From NCBI GenBank assembly GCA_030425045.1, contig JAUHVL010000010.1, positions 1 through 64,000 of the forward strand: a stretch of DNA of 64,000 nucleotides, read 5' to 3'. Position 1 is the stretch's first letter, and each line of letters begins with the position of its first letter. Of this stretch, positions 17,498 to 25,648 are shown in pieces. The position numbers and the translations under genes were made by a program. This DNA comes from a bacterium. Its GTDB lineage: Bacteria; Bdellovibrionota; Bacteriovoracia; Bacteriovoracales; Bacteriovoracaceae. The notes beneath the pieces were generated by a model. It saw nothing but the letters and a program-made list of their open reading frames with translations. It did no database searches and was not told the origin of the DNA.

Positions 17498-18551
17498 TGG
17501 TGAGGCCCCCCGCGAGGATTTCGGCAATCTTAAATTCTTTTACCTCTTGCTCCTCAAGTTCGCGCGCTAAATCTTCACTGTTTAAGCCTATTTTGGCCAG
17601 TGAGGATTTGATCATTTCTGTTAAGAGTTTTTTTGTAGTGTCACTTTGTCCATCAATACAAGGATGAAGCATATTTGCGATTTGATATTGGCCGTTAAAT
17701 TCCATAAGAACCACACCGACAGGAGAAACTCTAGATACTACGGGCATAACGGCCAGGTGAATAGGGCAGTCTCCCTCAATAAAGTTCTCTGGCCATTTTC
17801 CTACGTTAGAGAAAAGACCAAAAACGGCCTTGGGGTATTTGGCGGCCAGTTTTTTGAGGCGATCATGTCCCATATAGGCCTGGATAAGACCTGAGACCCA
17901 AGAACCCCAATGAAATTTACTTTTAAGGTAAAACTTAAATTTATCTTGGATAAGCTGATCATCGACTTTTTCACTGGGGAAAAAGCGAAAGACAACAGAG
18001 GCAAAGATGTTTCTAGCGTCTAATTTCTGACCAAAAGGTCCTCTCATGTTGACAGGCACGATCCACTTTCGCTCACTTTCTTTCGTGAGAAAAAATTCAC
18101 GATTGACCCGATCGGCAATCTCTAAAAAAAAGGCCGTAGAAGAAATTTTATTTTCTTCAATATAACCATTTATTTTGTCGGATGTTTTTTTGGAAAAAAA
18201 AGAGTAACAGAGATTTTCAGGGTGTTTAATTAAATCCCAGTCAACAGTCTTTTTATAGTGGATATTATAACCACTACAATATTTCATATAGCGATAAAAA
18301 TAGATGAGGCGCTTTATCCAATTTGGTTTTTCGGTCTTTTTTAGCGCGGGAAGAGAAGTAACGTTTACCCCTTCTTTTTGGAAAATTTTATAGATACCGC
18401 CAACACCATCGACATCGGTGTGGCTTTGAACGGCCCAGCGATATGGTGGCCCTTTTAATTGATCTTTTTTGTGGACAGCAAAAATGACACGGCAACATTC
18501 GCCAAGCTCCCACATTACTTGATGGCGTATTCCTTGGCGATCTAAACTCAT
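17490..18551 (-). CDS. condensation-domain-like acyltransferase
   Basis: 353 residues. SHTDVDGVGG near residues 43-52 matches the HxxxDG catalytic motif of the chloramphenicol-acetyltransferase/condensation/wax-ester-synthase fold (His44, Asp48, Gly49). A later VPVNMRG (about residue 165) and VFGLFSNVGKWP correspond to the structural motifs of the second half-domain. Such enzymes transfer acyl groups from a carrier protein to an amine or alcohol. It starts three bases after the ACP stop and overlaps the FkbH-like gene, so all three form one operon. The exact substrate is unknown; alcohol O-acetyltransferase-like is an alternative name. Confidence 0.7.
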   Translation of the reverse strand: MSLDRQGIRHQVMWELGECCRVIFAVHKKDQLKGPPYRWAVQSHTDVDGVGGIYKIFQKEGVNVTSLPALKKTEKPNWIKRLIYFYRYMKYCSGYNIHYKKTVDWDLIKHPENLCYSFFSKKTSDKINGYIEENKISSTAFFLEIADRVNREFFLTKESERKWIVPVNMRGPFGQKLDARNIFASVVFRFFPSEKVDDQLIQDKFKFYLKSKFHWGSWVSGLIQAYMGHDRLKKLAAKYPKAVFGLFSNVGKWPENFIEGDCPIHLAVMPVVSRVSPVGVVLMEFNGQYQIANMLHPCIDGQSDTTKKLLTEMIKSSLAKIGLNSEDLARELEEQEVKEFKIAEILAGGLTNG

Positions 18552-18554
18552 AAC

Positions 18555-18785
18555 CTACTTTTTATTATCAATGATCGTGACCATTTCTTCTAAGTTAGAT
18601 GCCGTGGCCATTTCATCTAAGGTGAATTTACATTTAAATTCATCTTCCATCGCTTTAACGAGATTGATATGGGCCATAGAGTCCCACTCATCAATATCAG
18701 CGGCAGTGGTTTGTGGAGTGAGTTCGTATTCATCAATAAAGACTTCTTCAAAAATGTTTTTTAATCTTTCAAACGTGTCGGCCAT
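18555..18785 (-). CDS. acyl carrier protein
   Basis: 76 residues, starting at the ATG preceded by AAGGAGC (18785); an in-frame start further upstream lies before the -10 box and can be dismissed. The phosphopantetheine site is DEWDSMAHINL with Ser at about residue 36, and the acidic helix-rich sequence is typical of ACPs. It is unlike housekeeping AcpP (which has DSLD) and is a stand-alone carrier of a specialised pathway. It is the first gene of the ACP, condensation-like and FkbH-like operon. Confidence 0.88.
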   Translation of the reverse strand: MADTFERLKNIFEEVFIDEYELTPQTTAADIDEWDSMAHINLVKAMEDEFKCKFTLDEMATASNLEEMVTIIDNKK

Positions 18786-18827
18786 TTTTTGCTCCTTGTC
18801 GCAAAAGATACAACTTTGTCTTGCATG

Positions 18828-18855
18828 AGTATACTCACACAATATGTCATTTCAA
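18828..18855 (-). promoter_or_regulatory. sigma-70-type promoter of the ACP operon
   Basis: On the minus strand, TTGAAA (18855-18850), 16 bases, then TATACT (18833-18828). Start of transcription would be near 18821, giving a leader of about 36 bases with the Shine-Dalgarno AAGGAGC. Confidence 0.6.
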
Positions 18856-18869
18856 GTTCGTTATAGAGC

Positions 18870-18898
18870 ATGACAGAAATGTTTTATGGCCCTATGAT
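18870..18898 (+). promoter_or_regulatory. sigma-70-type promoter of the short-chain dehydrogenase
   Basis: ATGACA (18870-18875), 17 bases, TATGAT (18893-18898). The predicted start falls at about 18904-18906, that is, at or next to the ATG at 18905, suggesting a leaderless or near-leaderless message. Confidence 0.55.
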
Positions 18899-18904
18899 AG
18901 GCGC

Positions 18905-19729
18905 ATGTCGACAATACTAATTACAGGTGCATCTACAGGAATCGGGGAAAATATCGCTCACTCATTGACCCATAAAGGTCATAAAGTTTACGCTGGTGTT
19001 CGCTCAAGGAAAGATTTTGATAAATATAAAGAAGTTGGACACGAAAAGTTGATTCCCGTTATTTTAGATGTAACGAATGATGCTCATATTGATGAAGTTT
19101 ACGAGCAGATTGAAAATGCCTCAGATAAAGTAGACATTCTTATTAATAATGCAGGAATCGTGGTGGCATCTCCAATGGAATCTCTTAGTCTTGAAAGAAT
19201 GAGGTTTCAAATGGAAGTCAACTTCTTTGGCCCTTTTCGTTTAATTAAAAAGTTTTTACCTGATCTAAAAGAGAGGAAAGGCAGAATTATTAATATAGGA
19301 AGTACTTCTGGACTTGTGGCCTGGCCTTTTAACTCTGCTTATACGGCCTCCAAATTCGCTCTTGATGGCTGGGGACAAGCTTTGAGAGTAGAGTTGTCTT
19401 GTGTCGGAGTTAAAGTAACCACTGTTGCACCGGGGGCGGTGAAAACTCCTATCTGGAATAAAGCGACTGATGATTTTAATAAAACGGTAGAGGATCATCC
19501 CGACTATCGAACAGGGCTTCTCGGTACCAAAAGATTAATTGATAAAGGGGTGAAAAAAGCGGTTCATCCCATGGTCGTAACCATGAAGGTTGTCGCGGCC
19601 ATTAGGGCAGAAAACCCAAAAGAGCTTTATCTTGTTGGGCCTAGTGCCTATATGCAGTATTATATGGCGAAAGTTTTGCCTCGTAACTTCTTCGCTTGGT
19701 TAAAGACAAAACTTTGCCGCTGTTATTAA
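18905..19729 (+). CDS. short-chain dehydrogenase/reductase
   Basis: ATG at 18905 gives a 274-residue protein that begins directly with strand 1 of the Rossmann fold (MSTILITGASTGIGENIA). The TGxxxGIG cofactor loop, INNAG, catalytic Ser in GSTSG and YTASK (Tyr-x3-Lys) are all present, so it is an active classical SDR, probably NADP-dependent. C-terminal extension typical of retinol-dehydrogenase-like SDRs acting on lipids or steroids. Divergent from the ACP operon with back-to-back promoters; a shared pathway is possible. The stop shares TTAA with the convergent gene. Confidence 0.88.
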   Translation: MSTILITGASTGIGENIAHSLTHKGHKVYAGVRSRKDFDKYKEVGHEKLIPVILDVTNDAHIDEVYEQIENASDKVDILINNAGIVVASPMESLSLERMRFQMEVNFFGPFRLIKKFLPDLKERKGRIINIGSTSGLVAWPFNSAYTASKFALDGWGQALRVELSCVGVKVTTVAPGAVKTPIWNKATDDFNKTVEDHPDYRTGLLGTKRLIDKGVKKAVHPMVVTMKVVAAIRAENPKELYLVGPSAYMQYYMAKVLPRNFFAWLKTKLCRCY

Positions 19730-21090
19730 TTACAAATCGATAATTTTTTTGTTATGCCAGTTAAAACACTTTTATGACCTATTTTAACTTTGCCTCCGCT
19801 ACAGACTTTACAATTTACTTCGTACTCAGGTCTAAGGGTACTCCAGTAAAAAGCAATTCCTGCAAAACGATCTTTCTTTTCTTCCTCTGTGTATTTACAG
19901 GAAATACAATTTTTTCCACTACCAGAGGTGAGAACTTTAAAGAGTGAAAGGGCACACTTTAGGTTTTTTTGCGGATGATGAAGATCCTCTTTGCGTTCGA
20001 GGTGACAGCCATTGCGTTTAATCTTCGGAGACTGGACACTACTATAAGATATTTGAAGTAGCCCTCTACTGACAACTTCAAGCCCATTACCAAAAGCAGA
20101 TTCATCATTAATCCTGCCTGGTTGAAAATTAGATTCATATTTTGAGATTGCGGCCATTAAGTGAACCCAAAATTCGGCCCTATCTTCATCGGATTTCTCT
20201 TCATACTTAGGACAGTATTCTTTGATGTCTGATGGTGGATTTTCAATAAAAACACGAGCGTTATCAAGTACAAGTGACTTGGCCATTTTACTCCAGTTTG
20301 CCGTGTAAGATCGGTTATCCCAAAGGACTTTATCTTTAATTTTAATATGATCAAACCTGTTAGGTATCGAATACAGTTTTTTATTCATTTCATCTAAGCT
20401 AATGCCCTTTTCAAAGGTATAGAGTTTTAAATCATTTAATTGGTCAATTTCAGTTTGAGACTTTCCTGGTATTTTAGAAAAATATAGTGGCCCTATATAT
20501 CTGCCCGATGATTTTTTGATCGCTCCGTTACTGTTTTTATAATAGGGAAGTTCAATTACTTTATAAGGATCAAACGAAAAAGAACTCCCTTTAGGAAGAG
20601 TAAACATCTTTTTCATATAATACTTAGTTTTTGCTCCACTTGGTAAAACTGATTGGTCATAGACTTTGTAGCGTATGTCGAGCTTTTTTAAGGCCCTACT
20701 TCCTACATAATTTGAACGATCAATTCTTACGTACTCAATGACAGTTTTAGAAATATAAACTTCAGAGTACTTACTGACGTCACCGCCATCAGGTAATGAA
20801 TTAACTTTTGCTTTGAAAAAGGAACTACGTGAACGTTTGATTTCTCCGTTAAGATCATCATAGAGAACTTTGGAGACATAATCATCAGTATCATAGGTGA
20901 CAATTGTTCCCTCGGGAAGCTTTTCTAAAAGTTTGAGATAGAAGCTGTCTTTTTCATCTCCACTGTAGTCACTTTTGACTCTGACTGAGAAACTCTTTTT
21001 TTCTATTTCTACTTTTAATTCTTCTGCCCAAATTGTGTTGTTTAGCAAGAAAGCGATTAATAATGTCTGTAGAAAAAAATGTTTTATCAT
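19726..21090 (-). CDS. exported protein with lytic-transglycosylase-like C-terminal domain
   Basis: 454 residues with a signal peptide (MIKHFFLQTLLIAFLLNNTIWA). Residues 25-290 are beta-rich with repeated strands around KLPEGTIVTYDTDDYVSK and TLPKGSSFSFDPYKV, probably two related SH3-like modules. The C-terminal 150 residues look like the soluble lytic transglycosylase/goose lysozyme fold: AAISKYESNFQPG with Glu319 as the likely acid, then SRGLLQIS and later paired cysteines. If so, it cuts peptidoglycan glycan strands outside the cytoplasm, useful for predation or growth. The assignment rests on motif shape only. The gene converges on the SDR, sharing TTAA. Confidence 0.6.
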   Translation of the reverse strand: MIKHFFLQTLLIAFLLNNTIWAEELKVEIEKKSFSVRVKSDYSGDEKDSFYLKLLEKLPEGTIVTYDTDDYVSKVLYDDLNGEIKRSRSSFFKAKVNSLPDGGDVSKYSEVYISKTVIEYVRIDRSNYVGSRALKKLDIRYKVYDQSVLPSGAKTKYYMKKMFTLPKGSSFSFDPYKVIELPYYKNSNGAIKKSSGRYIGPLYFSKIPGKSQTEIDQLNDLKLYTFEKGISLDEMNKKLYSIPNRFDHIKIKDKVLWDNRSYTANWSKMAKSLVLDNARVFIENPPSDIKEYCPKYEEKSDEDRAEFWVHLMAAISKYESNFQPGRINDESAFGNGLEVVSRGLLQISYSSVQSPKIKRNGCHLERKEDLHHPQKNLKCALSLFKVLTSGSGKNCISCKYTEEEKKDRFAGIAFYWSTLRPEYEVNCKVCSGGKVKIGHKSVLTGITKKLSICN

Positions 21091-21282
21091 ACGTTTTGAC
21101 CCCCTGATTATGCTTTTGAAGCATTTGTTGAGCTATTCATATCTTTTTAAGAGAATATAGGATTGGAAATTGTAGAAATTTCACTCAAGTGCTTATTGGC
21201 CCTTAATGTAAGGAAACGAGAAGAATTTACAGGTTTTCAAGAGTTTAGTAGCAATTTATGCCAGATTTACTATAAATGATGT

Positions 21283-22356
21283 ATGAAGTTATTAAATTTT
21301 CTGGTGCATTTTGCACTATTTACCCTTCTTTTTAGCTGTGGTCAGCACAGAGAAAACGATCAAAAAATCGTTTCTTCTCACGCTTTTTTTGAAAACTCCA
21401 AGAGAGAGCTTTTTTATTCGAACCATATTGAGGCCAAAGGTTTAGCACGAGTTAATGGTTGTACTGGTTTTTTTATTCATAATGCTCAAAATAAAAATAT
21501 ACTTGTTTCTGCCAGACATTGTTTTGGTTTTCAGGCCACCAATTGGTGCTTAAATGGAGGCCTTGCGAAAGTTGAATATACGGGAGATATACTACAATGT
21601 CGTGAAGTCATAGCAGGTGATGCAAATCACGATATTGTCGTTTTACGTTTTGAGGATAATATTCGAGACCGTTCAAAAGATTTTATCTTAGGAACTTTTG
21701 ATCTTGAGAGTGATGATCGTCTCGCTATGTATGGTTTTCCTGCTGATCCGTTCAATGTCGGAAATCATCTCGCCCTAACAGAAAATTGCTGGGTAAAGAT
21801 GGCCTTTTCTTTTAATAGCTATCGTGAAGATGAAAACAATAAGGCCAATAAAACATTTACTCATAATTGTTCTACTTATGGGGGAAATAGTGGAGGTCCT
21901 ATGGTTTTAGAGGGCACACGTATTGTCGTTGGTCTACCTAATGCTTACTTCCCAAACCGATTTGAGAATAGACCTGAGACTCATTCTGTAGAAGGTATTT
22001 CCATGGCCAAATATATTAATGTATTTAAAAGTGATTTGGATCGTTTTCATATCTTTTATCAAGAATTTAAAATTACCAATGAAAAGAATTTTTTTACCTC
22101 AGGACTTTTTCAATCAATTCTCAATCCAGGATGTTTTCTTGAGATTAAAAAAGTTGCCTATAATACAAACGCGTTTCCTAGTTATTTAAGGCTGGAGTTT
22201 ACTAACCTAAGTTGTGGACAGGGAATGGATCTTGTATGTCATAATAATGGTCAATGTTTTTTTAATAATGAGTTGAAAGTGCAGCTTAATCATGAAAACA
22301 GCTTTCAATTGTTTGAAAACAATTCAATCTACAATTATATAAGAATTTCAAACTGA
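21283..22356 (+). CDS. trypsin-like serine protease, lipoprotein
   Basis: 357 residues. Lipoprotein signal with lipobox LFSC (Cys19). The S1-family (trypsin-like) catalytic triad is visible: SARHC (His79), NHDIVVLRF (Asp117) and YGGNSGGP (Ser203), each in the expected order and spacing. Cysteines 60/80 and 196 would form the usual disulphides. A C-terminal extension of about 110 residues (250-357) with further cysteines has no recognised domain. It is likely a surface or periplasmic protease. It is preceded by an AT-rich gap and followed by structured repeat copy A. Confidence 0.85.
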   Translation: MKLLNFLVHFALFTLLFSCGQHRENDQKIVSSHAFFENSKRELFYSNHIEAKGLARVNGCTGFFIHNAQNKNILVSARHCFGFQATNWCLNGGLAKVEYTGDILQCREVIAGDANHDIVVLRFEDNIRDRSKDFILGTFDLESDDRLAMYGFPADPFNVGNHLALTENCWVKMAFSFNSYREDENNKANKTFTHNCSTYGGNSGGPMVLEGTRIVVGLPNAYFPNRFENRPETHSVEGISMAKYINVFKSDLDRFHIFYQEFKITNEKNFFTSGLFQSILNPGCFLEIKKVAYNTNAFPSYLRLEFTNLSCGQGMDLVCHNNGQCFFNNELKVQLNHENSFQLFENNSIYNYIRISN

Positions 22357-22381
22357 CCCATCTGATTGGAGATAAGTTTTC

Positions 22382-22615
22382 AACGTAAACTCGTATCATT
22401 GATAAAGCTCCAAATACTTACAGAAAGTAAATTAAAACTTCCATGTTTTACGATAACCAATATCGGGTCATCCATGCCCCGACCCTTCGGGCAAGTCTTG
22501 GTCATCTCCTATTTTAAAAAAAGGGATGTTTAAAACTTGCCCACGAAGTGGGTGCGACCACGACGGGAGCATTTTAAATGTCTAAAAACAGGGATGTTTT
22601 TTATAGGACTATCTA
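22382..22615 (+). repeat. structured repeat/ncRNA family, copy A
   Basis: Fills most of the 326-base gap between the protease and argS. It aligns with copies B and C at 42.2-42.6 kb, including a 60-base 5' part shared only with copy C. Nested pairings: outer CCATGTTTT/AAAACAGGG (one mismatch), ACCAATA (22456-22462)/TCTTGGT (22496-22502), TTTAAAA/TTTTAAA, hairpins CCCAC-GAA-GTGGG and TGCGACC-ACGAC-GGGAGCA. It ends in a T-run at 22596-22602. Same + orientation as the other copies. Confidence 0.75.
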
Positions 22616-22682
22616 AAACAGTTTTAATTTAAAAAATGAAACATATCCAATTAATAAGTAAATCAGTTTATAAGAATTTAAA

Positions 22683-24461
22683 TTACATTTTTGAAGGAAC
22701 TTTAATTCCTAAAATATTTAAGCCTTGTTCCATGACGCTTCCAACAGCATGAGATAAGGCCATTCTTGCATGTTTTCTTTTTTCATTCTCATCATTTTTA
22801 ATAGGGCAGGCGGCATAGAAGCTGTTATAGAGCTTTCCAAGCTCATAGAGATAGGAGCATAGGTGAAGTGTTTGCAGCTTATTGACTGAAGAGAGTACGA
22901 CATCATTAAAAGACGTTAGTTTCACCATTAAAGCGAGTTCTTGCTCCATTTGTAATTCGTCCCAATAAACGTCTTTCGTTTTATCAAAATTTAATTTCTC
23001 ACAAAGTGATCGGCAGCGTGCACATACATACTGGAGGTAAGGACCCGTTTCCCCGTCGAGTTTCAAGGCCTCTTCCATATCAAACATGATTTTCCGATTA
23101 TTATCGACTCTTACCATGCCATATTTGATAGCCGCGTTGGCGATTAAACTGGCATTGGTATTTACTTCTTTTTGAGTCCAGCCCGAGTCTTTATCTTCAA
23201 GGTGTTTGTTTAAATAATCAGATTTAATTTTATCTTCCATCGAAGAGATCAATGACTCTAATGTAATAATATTTCCCGTTCGTGAGGACATTCCACCGCC
23301 GGGTAATTCAACCATGGCATAGGGGAGGTGAAAGCATTTTTTTGCTTGTTCAAATCCGAGTTTTTCGAGCACTTTAAAAACTTGTTTAAAATGATGGCTT
23401 TGGCGATCGTCTACAATATAAATAGAATGATCGATACCAAATTCTTCAAACTTTAAACGGGCGAGTTCAACATCTTTAGTGGCATAGAGCCCAGTCCCAT
23501 CAGATTTTACGAGTAAACAAAAGCCAAGTTTTTCATCTTCAAGATTTAATCCAATGGCCCCATCATCTTTAACAAGCTTTCCTTGTTCAAAAAGTTTATT
23601 GATATAGGAAATGGAAGGGGCATCAACTTCAGATTCATAGAACCAGCGATCAAACTCTACATCGGCCCACTGATAAACATCATTCATCATCTCCAATGAC
23701 CAATCTCTTGTTTCGCGCCAAATATCGTAAAATTCACCTTCACCAGCGTGAAGCTGCTGTAAAATTGTCGTGAGTTCACTGCGGTTTTGCTCTTCCTTTT
23801 CAGTACCTTTTTCTTCTTCGAGTAGGGTATTACTTTTGACATAAAGTTCGCCTAACCATTCACCCTTATTCTCTGAAGGCCAAGGTTTTTCTACGTGTTT
23901 GTTTAGATACCAAAGACATTTTGCCACGTGAGTTCCAACATCACCTGGGTAGGTAGCTGCCAAAATATCTAGACCGCTATAACGACACATTCTTATCAGT
24001 GCATTACCTAAACAAAGGTTTCTCATATGTCCCACGTGAAGAACCTTATGCGTATTAGGCTGACAATATTCGATCATCCATTTTTCATCAGATGAGATTA
24101 GACGTTGGTTGAAGTAAAGGCCTTTATTAATAGCGTTTAAAACTTCTCCTAGAAAGTCGGGCTTAAAAAAGAAGTTAAGGTAGGGACCTTCGGCATTCAA
24201 AGAAGCGAGAAAATTCGAAGAGTTTTTTTCAACAATTTCAGCTAATGCTTGAGCAATTTGAACGGGTGACTTCTTACAGGTTTTTGCTAGAGGGAAACAG
24301 GGGTAAGCAAGATGTCCCTTTTTGAATTCAGGTGCAGGGGCAAAGCTTTTTAAAATACTTTCCGTTGTTTGCCCATGATCAGGTGAGATATCGACAAGTG
24401 ATGTTAAAATGGTTTGGGCAAGTTTAGTGGTAATATTATTTTGGTAGAGTTCACTCATCAT
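22683..24461 (-). CDS. argS: arginyl-tRNA synthetase
   Basis: 592 residues, class I synthetase that charges tRNA-Arg. N-terminal Add1-like region (1-110), HIGH signature as HVGH (142-145, in THKVLHVGHMRN), catalytic domain with DRQSHHFKQVF, a degenerate KMSKS (GGGMSSRTG), and a helical anticodon-binding DALR domain (MVRVDNNRKIMFDMEEALKL, ETGPYLQYVCARC). The standard ArgS layout of AT-rich bacteria. A second ATG directly follows the first; either could be used. It lies alone, on the opposite strand to the protease, with repeat copy A beyond its 3' end. Confidence 0.97.
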   Translation of the reverse strand: MMSELYQNNITTKLAQTILTSLVDISPDHGQTTESILKSFAPAPEFKKGHLAYPCFPLAKTCKKSPVQIAQALAEIVEKNSSNFLASLNAEGPYLNFFFKPDFLGEVLNAINKGLYFNQRLISSDEKWMIEYCQPNTHKVLHVGHMRNLCLGNALIRMCRYSGLDILAATYPGDVGTHVAKCLWYLNKHVEKPWPSENKGEWLGELYVKSNTLLEEEKGTEKEEQNRSELTTILQQLHAGEGEFYDIWRETRDWSLEMMNDVYQWADVEFDRWFYESEVDAPSISYINKLFEQGKLVKDDGAIGLNLEDEKLGFCLLVKSDGTGLYATKDVELARLKFEEFGIDHSIYIVDDRQSHHFKQVFKVLEKLGFEQAKKCFHLPYAMVELPGGGMSSRTGNIITLESLISSMEDKIKSDYLNKHLEDKDSGWTQKEVNTNASLIANAAIKYGMVRVDNNRKIMFDMEEALKLDGETGPYLQYVCARCRSLCEKLNFDKTKDVYWDELQMEQELALMVKLTSFNDVVLSSVNKLQTLHLCSYLYELGKLYNSFYAACPIKNDENEKRKHARMALSHAVGSVMEQGLNILGIKVPSKM

Positions 24462-24500
24462 TTGCTCTCTTTTTGGCCCAGGGGAATAAAATAGTCATAT

Positions 24501-24529
24501 TTGGAGGTCCTGAGCCGTCGCGCTATAAT
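24501..24529 (+). promoter_or_regulatory. sigma-70-type promoter
   Basis: TTGGAG (24501-24506), 17-base spacer, TATAAT (24524-24529). It would start transcription near 24536, about 20 bases before the TTG start of the downstream gene. Confidence 0.6.
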
Positions 24530-24554
24530 ATATCATAAACATAGGTAGGAAAAC

Positions 24555-24911
24555 TTGAAAAAGGTATTGAGTATATTTTTAATTTTTCTAACCGTTCAAA
24601 CGAATGGTGAGCAGAAGAAAAAAGCAGAGGAAATTGAAATCTACTCAGGTATCAAACGTATTTCAATGAGATTCACAGAGGGTCAATTTCTCATTTATGA
24701 TTGCGATAACAAACGTTATGTCTGCGTCGATGAAGAGGGAAATGATAAGTGTAAATATATTCGCATGCAGAAAAAACAAGGTCGTTTTGAGAACCTTGGT
24801 TGTGCCCCATTGAAGTTACACAGAAACCCTAATGAGTGTTTTGAGCAGCAAAGACAATTAATTCTGAGGACAAAAAGCACTCCCTTTTGCGATTATTCTA
24901 ATTTTCAATAA
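24555..24911 (+). CDS. small secreted protein, 118 aa
   Basis: TTG start at 24555, preceded by TAGGTAGG. The N-terminus (LKKVLSIFLIFLTVQTNG) is a signal peptide. The mature protein has six cysteines in a compact region (YDCDNKRYVCVD, DKCKY, LGCAP, NECFEQ, PFCDYS), consistent with three disulphides and export. The family is not recognised. Its end overlaps the convergent gene at 24905 by seven bases. Confidence 0.65.
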   Translation: MKKVLSIFLIFLTVQTNGEQKKKAEEIEIYSGIKRISMRFTEGQFLIYDCDNKRYVCVDEEGNDKCKYIRMQKKQGRFENLGCAPLKLHRNPNECFEQQRQLILRTKSTPFCDYSNFQ

Positions 24912-25483
24912 ATTTCAGATATTTTTAACAGTCTTTTCATCGCAATCGTTCCCACAGCTTTGGTAAAAAAACTAAAAAGTGTTGAACTGATATTAGTGTG
25001 GGGGCCACTCCAAGATGCTTTGGTGTGAAAAAGACATCTCTTTTTGTATTCACTGATATCGATTGTTCCCTTTAAACCAGTTAAAAAACCACTATCAAAT
25101 GAGAAGTGATAGAGTCCAGGCTTGGAAACACGATCTAGTTTAAAATGTAGACTCATATCAAAGGGCATAAATGTATGAGAGAGATGAAGGTAGATAAATT
25201 TATTTTTCTCGTTATAACGACTTTTTTTTACGATATCGAGAAACTCACTATAACGTTCGTATTGAGATAAGCGACTTAAAGCAATTTGACATTTTTTCTT
25301 ATGGAGCCCGGCTATGGAATAGTCGAGTTTTTGTTTTTTTCCCTTTTCTAAATCTTCAATAATAACTTTTGAGAAGGTTGTTTCTTTTTCTAAATATTTT
25401 AATTTTTTTTGAGATAGCTTTTGGCCTTTTGCATAAGTAAAAAAGCCTATCAGTAAAAAAATTGCAGCGAAAAAATAGCGCAT
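24905..25483 (-). CDS. exported protein, possible START/SRPBCC-like fold
   Basis: ATG at 25483 gives a signal peptide (MRYFFAAIFLLIGFFTYAKG); an ATG at 25507 would add eight residues. The mature part of about 170 residues contains long amphipathic strands (FIYLHLSHTFMPFDMSLHFKL, GLYHFSFDSGFLTGLKGTIDI) and ends in a helix (AVGTIAMKRLLKISEIY), an order seen in START/SRPBCC hydrophobic-ligand proteins. This is a weak structural guess only. It is single, convergent with the previous small gene. Confidence 0.55.
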   Translation of the reverse strand: MRYFFAAIFLLIGFFTYAKGQKLSQKKLKYLEKETTFSKVIIEDLEKGKKQKLDYSIAGLHKKKCQIALSRLSQYERYSEFLDIVKKSRYNEKNKFIYLHLSHTFMPFDMSLHFKLDRVSKPGLYHFSFDSGFLTGLKGTIDISEYKKRCLFHTKASWSGPHTNISSTLFSFFTKAVGTIAMKRLLKISEIY

Positions 25484-25648
25484 TGCGCCTTTTCGAGAAC
25501 ACCTCATTTCCCTAACCTTGAAAAATAACAGTAGTAGTCACCATACTTAACTGCTTAATTTTTCAGCACCAGAATTGGTCTAAATTAAACAAAGTATACA
25601 GGGCTTCACTAGCTTTTCTCAAGAAAAAGCAATGTTTAGGGGTAAGTA

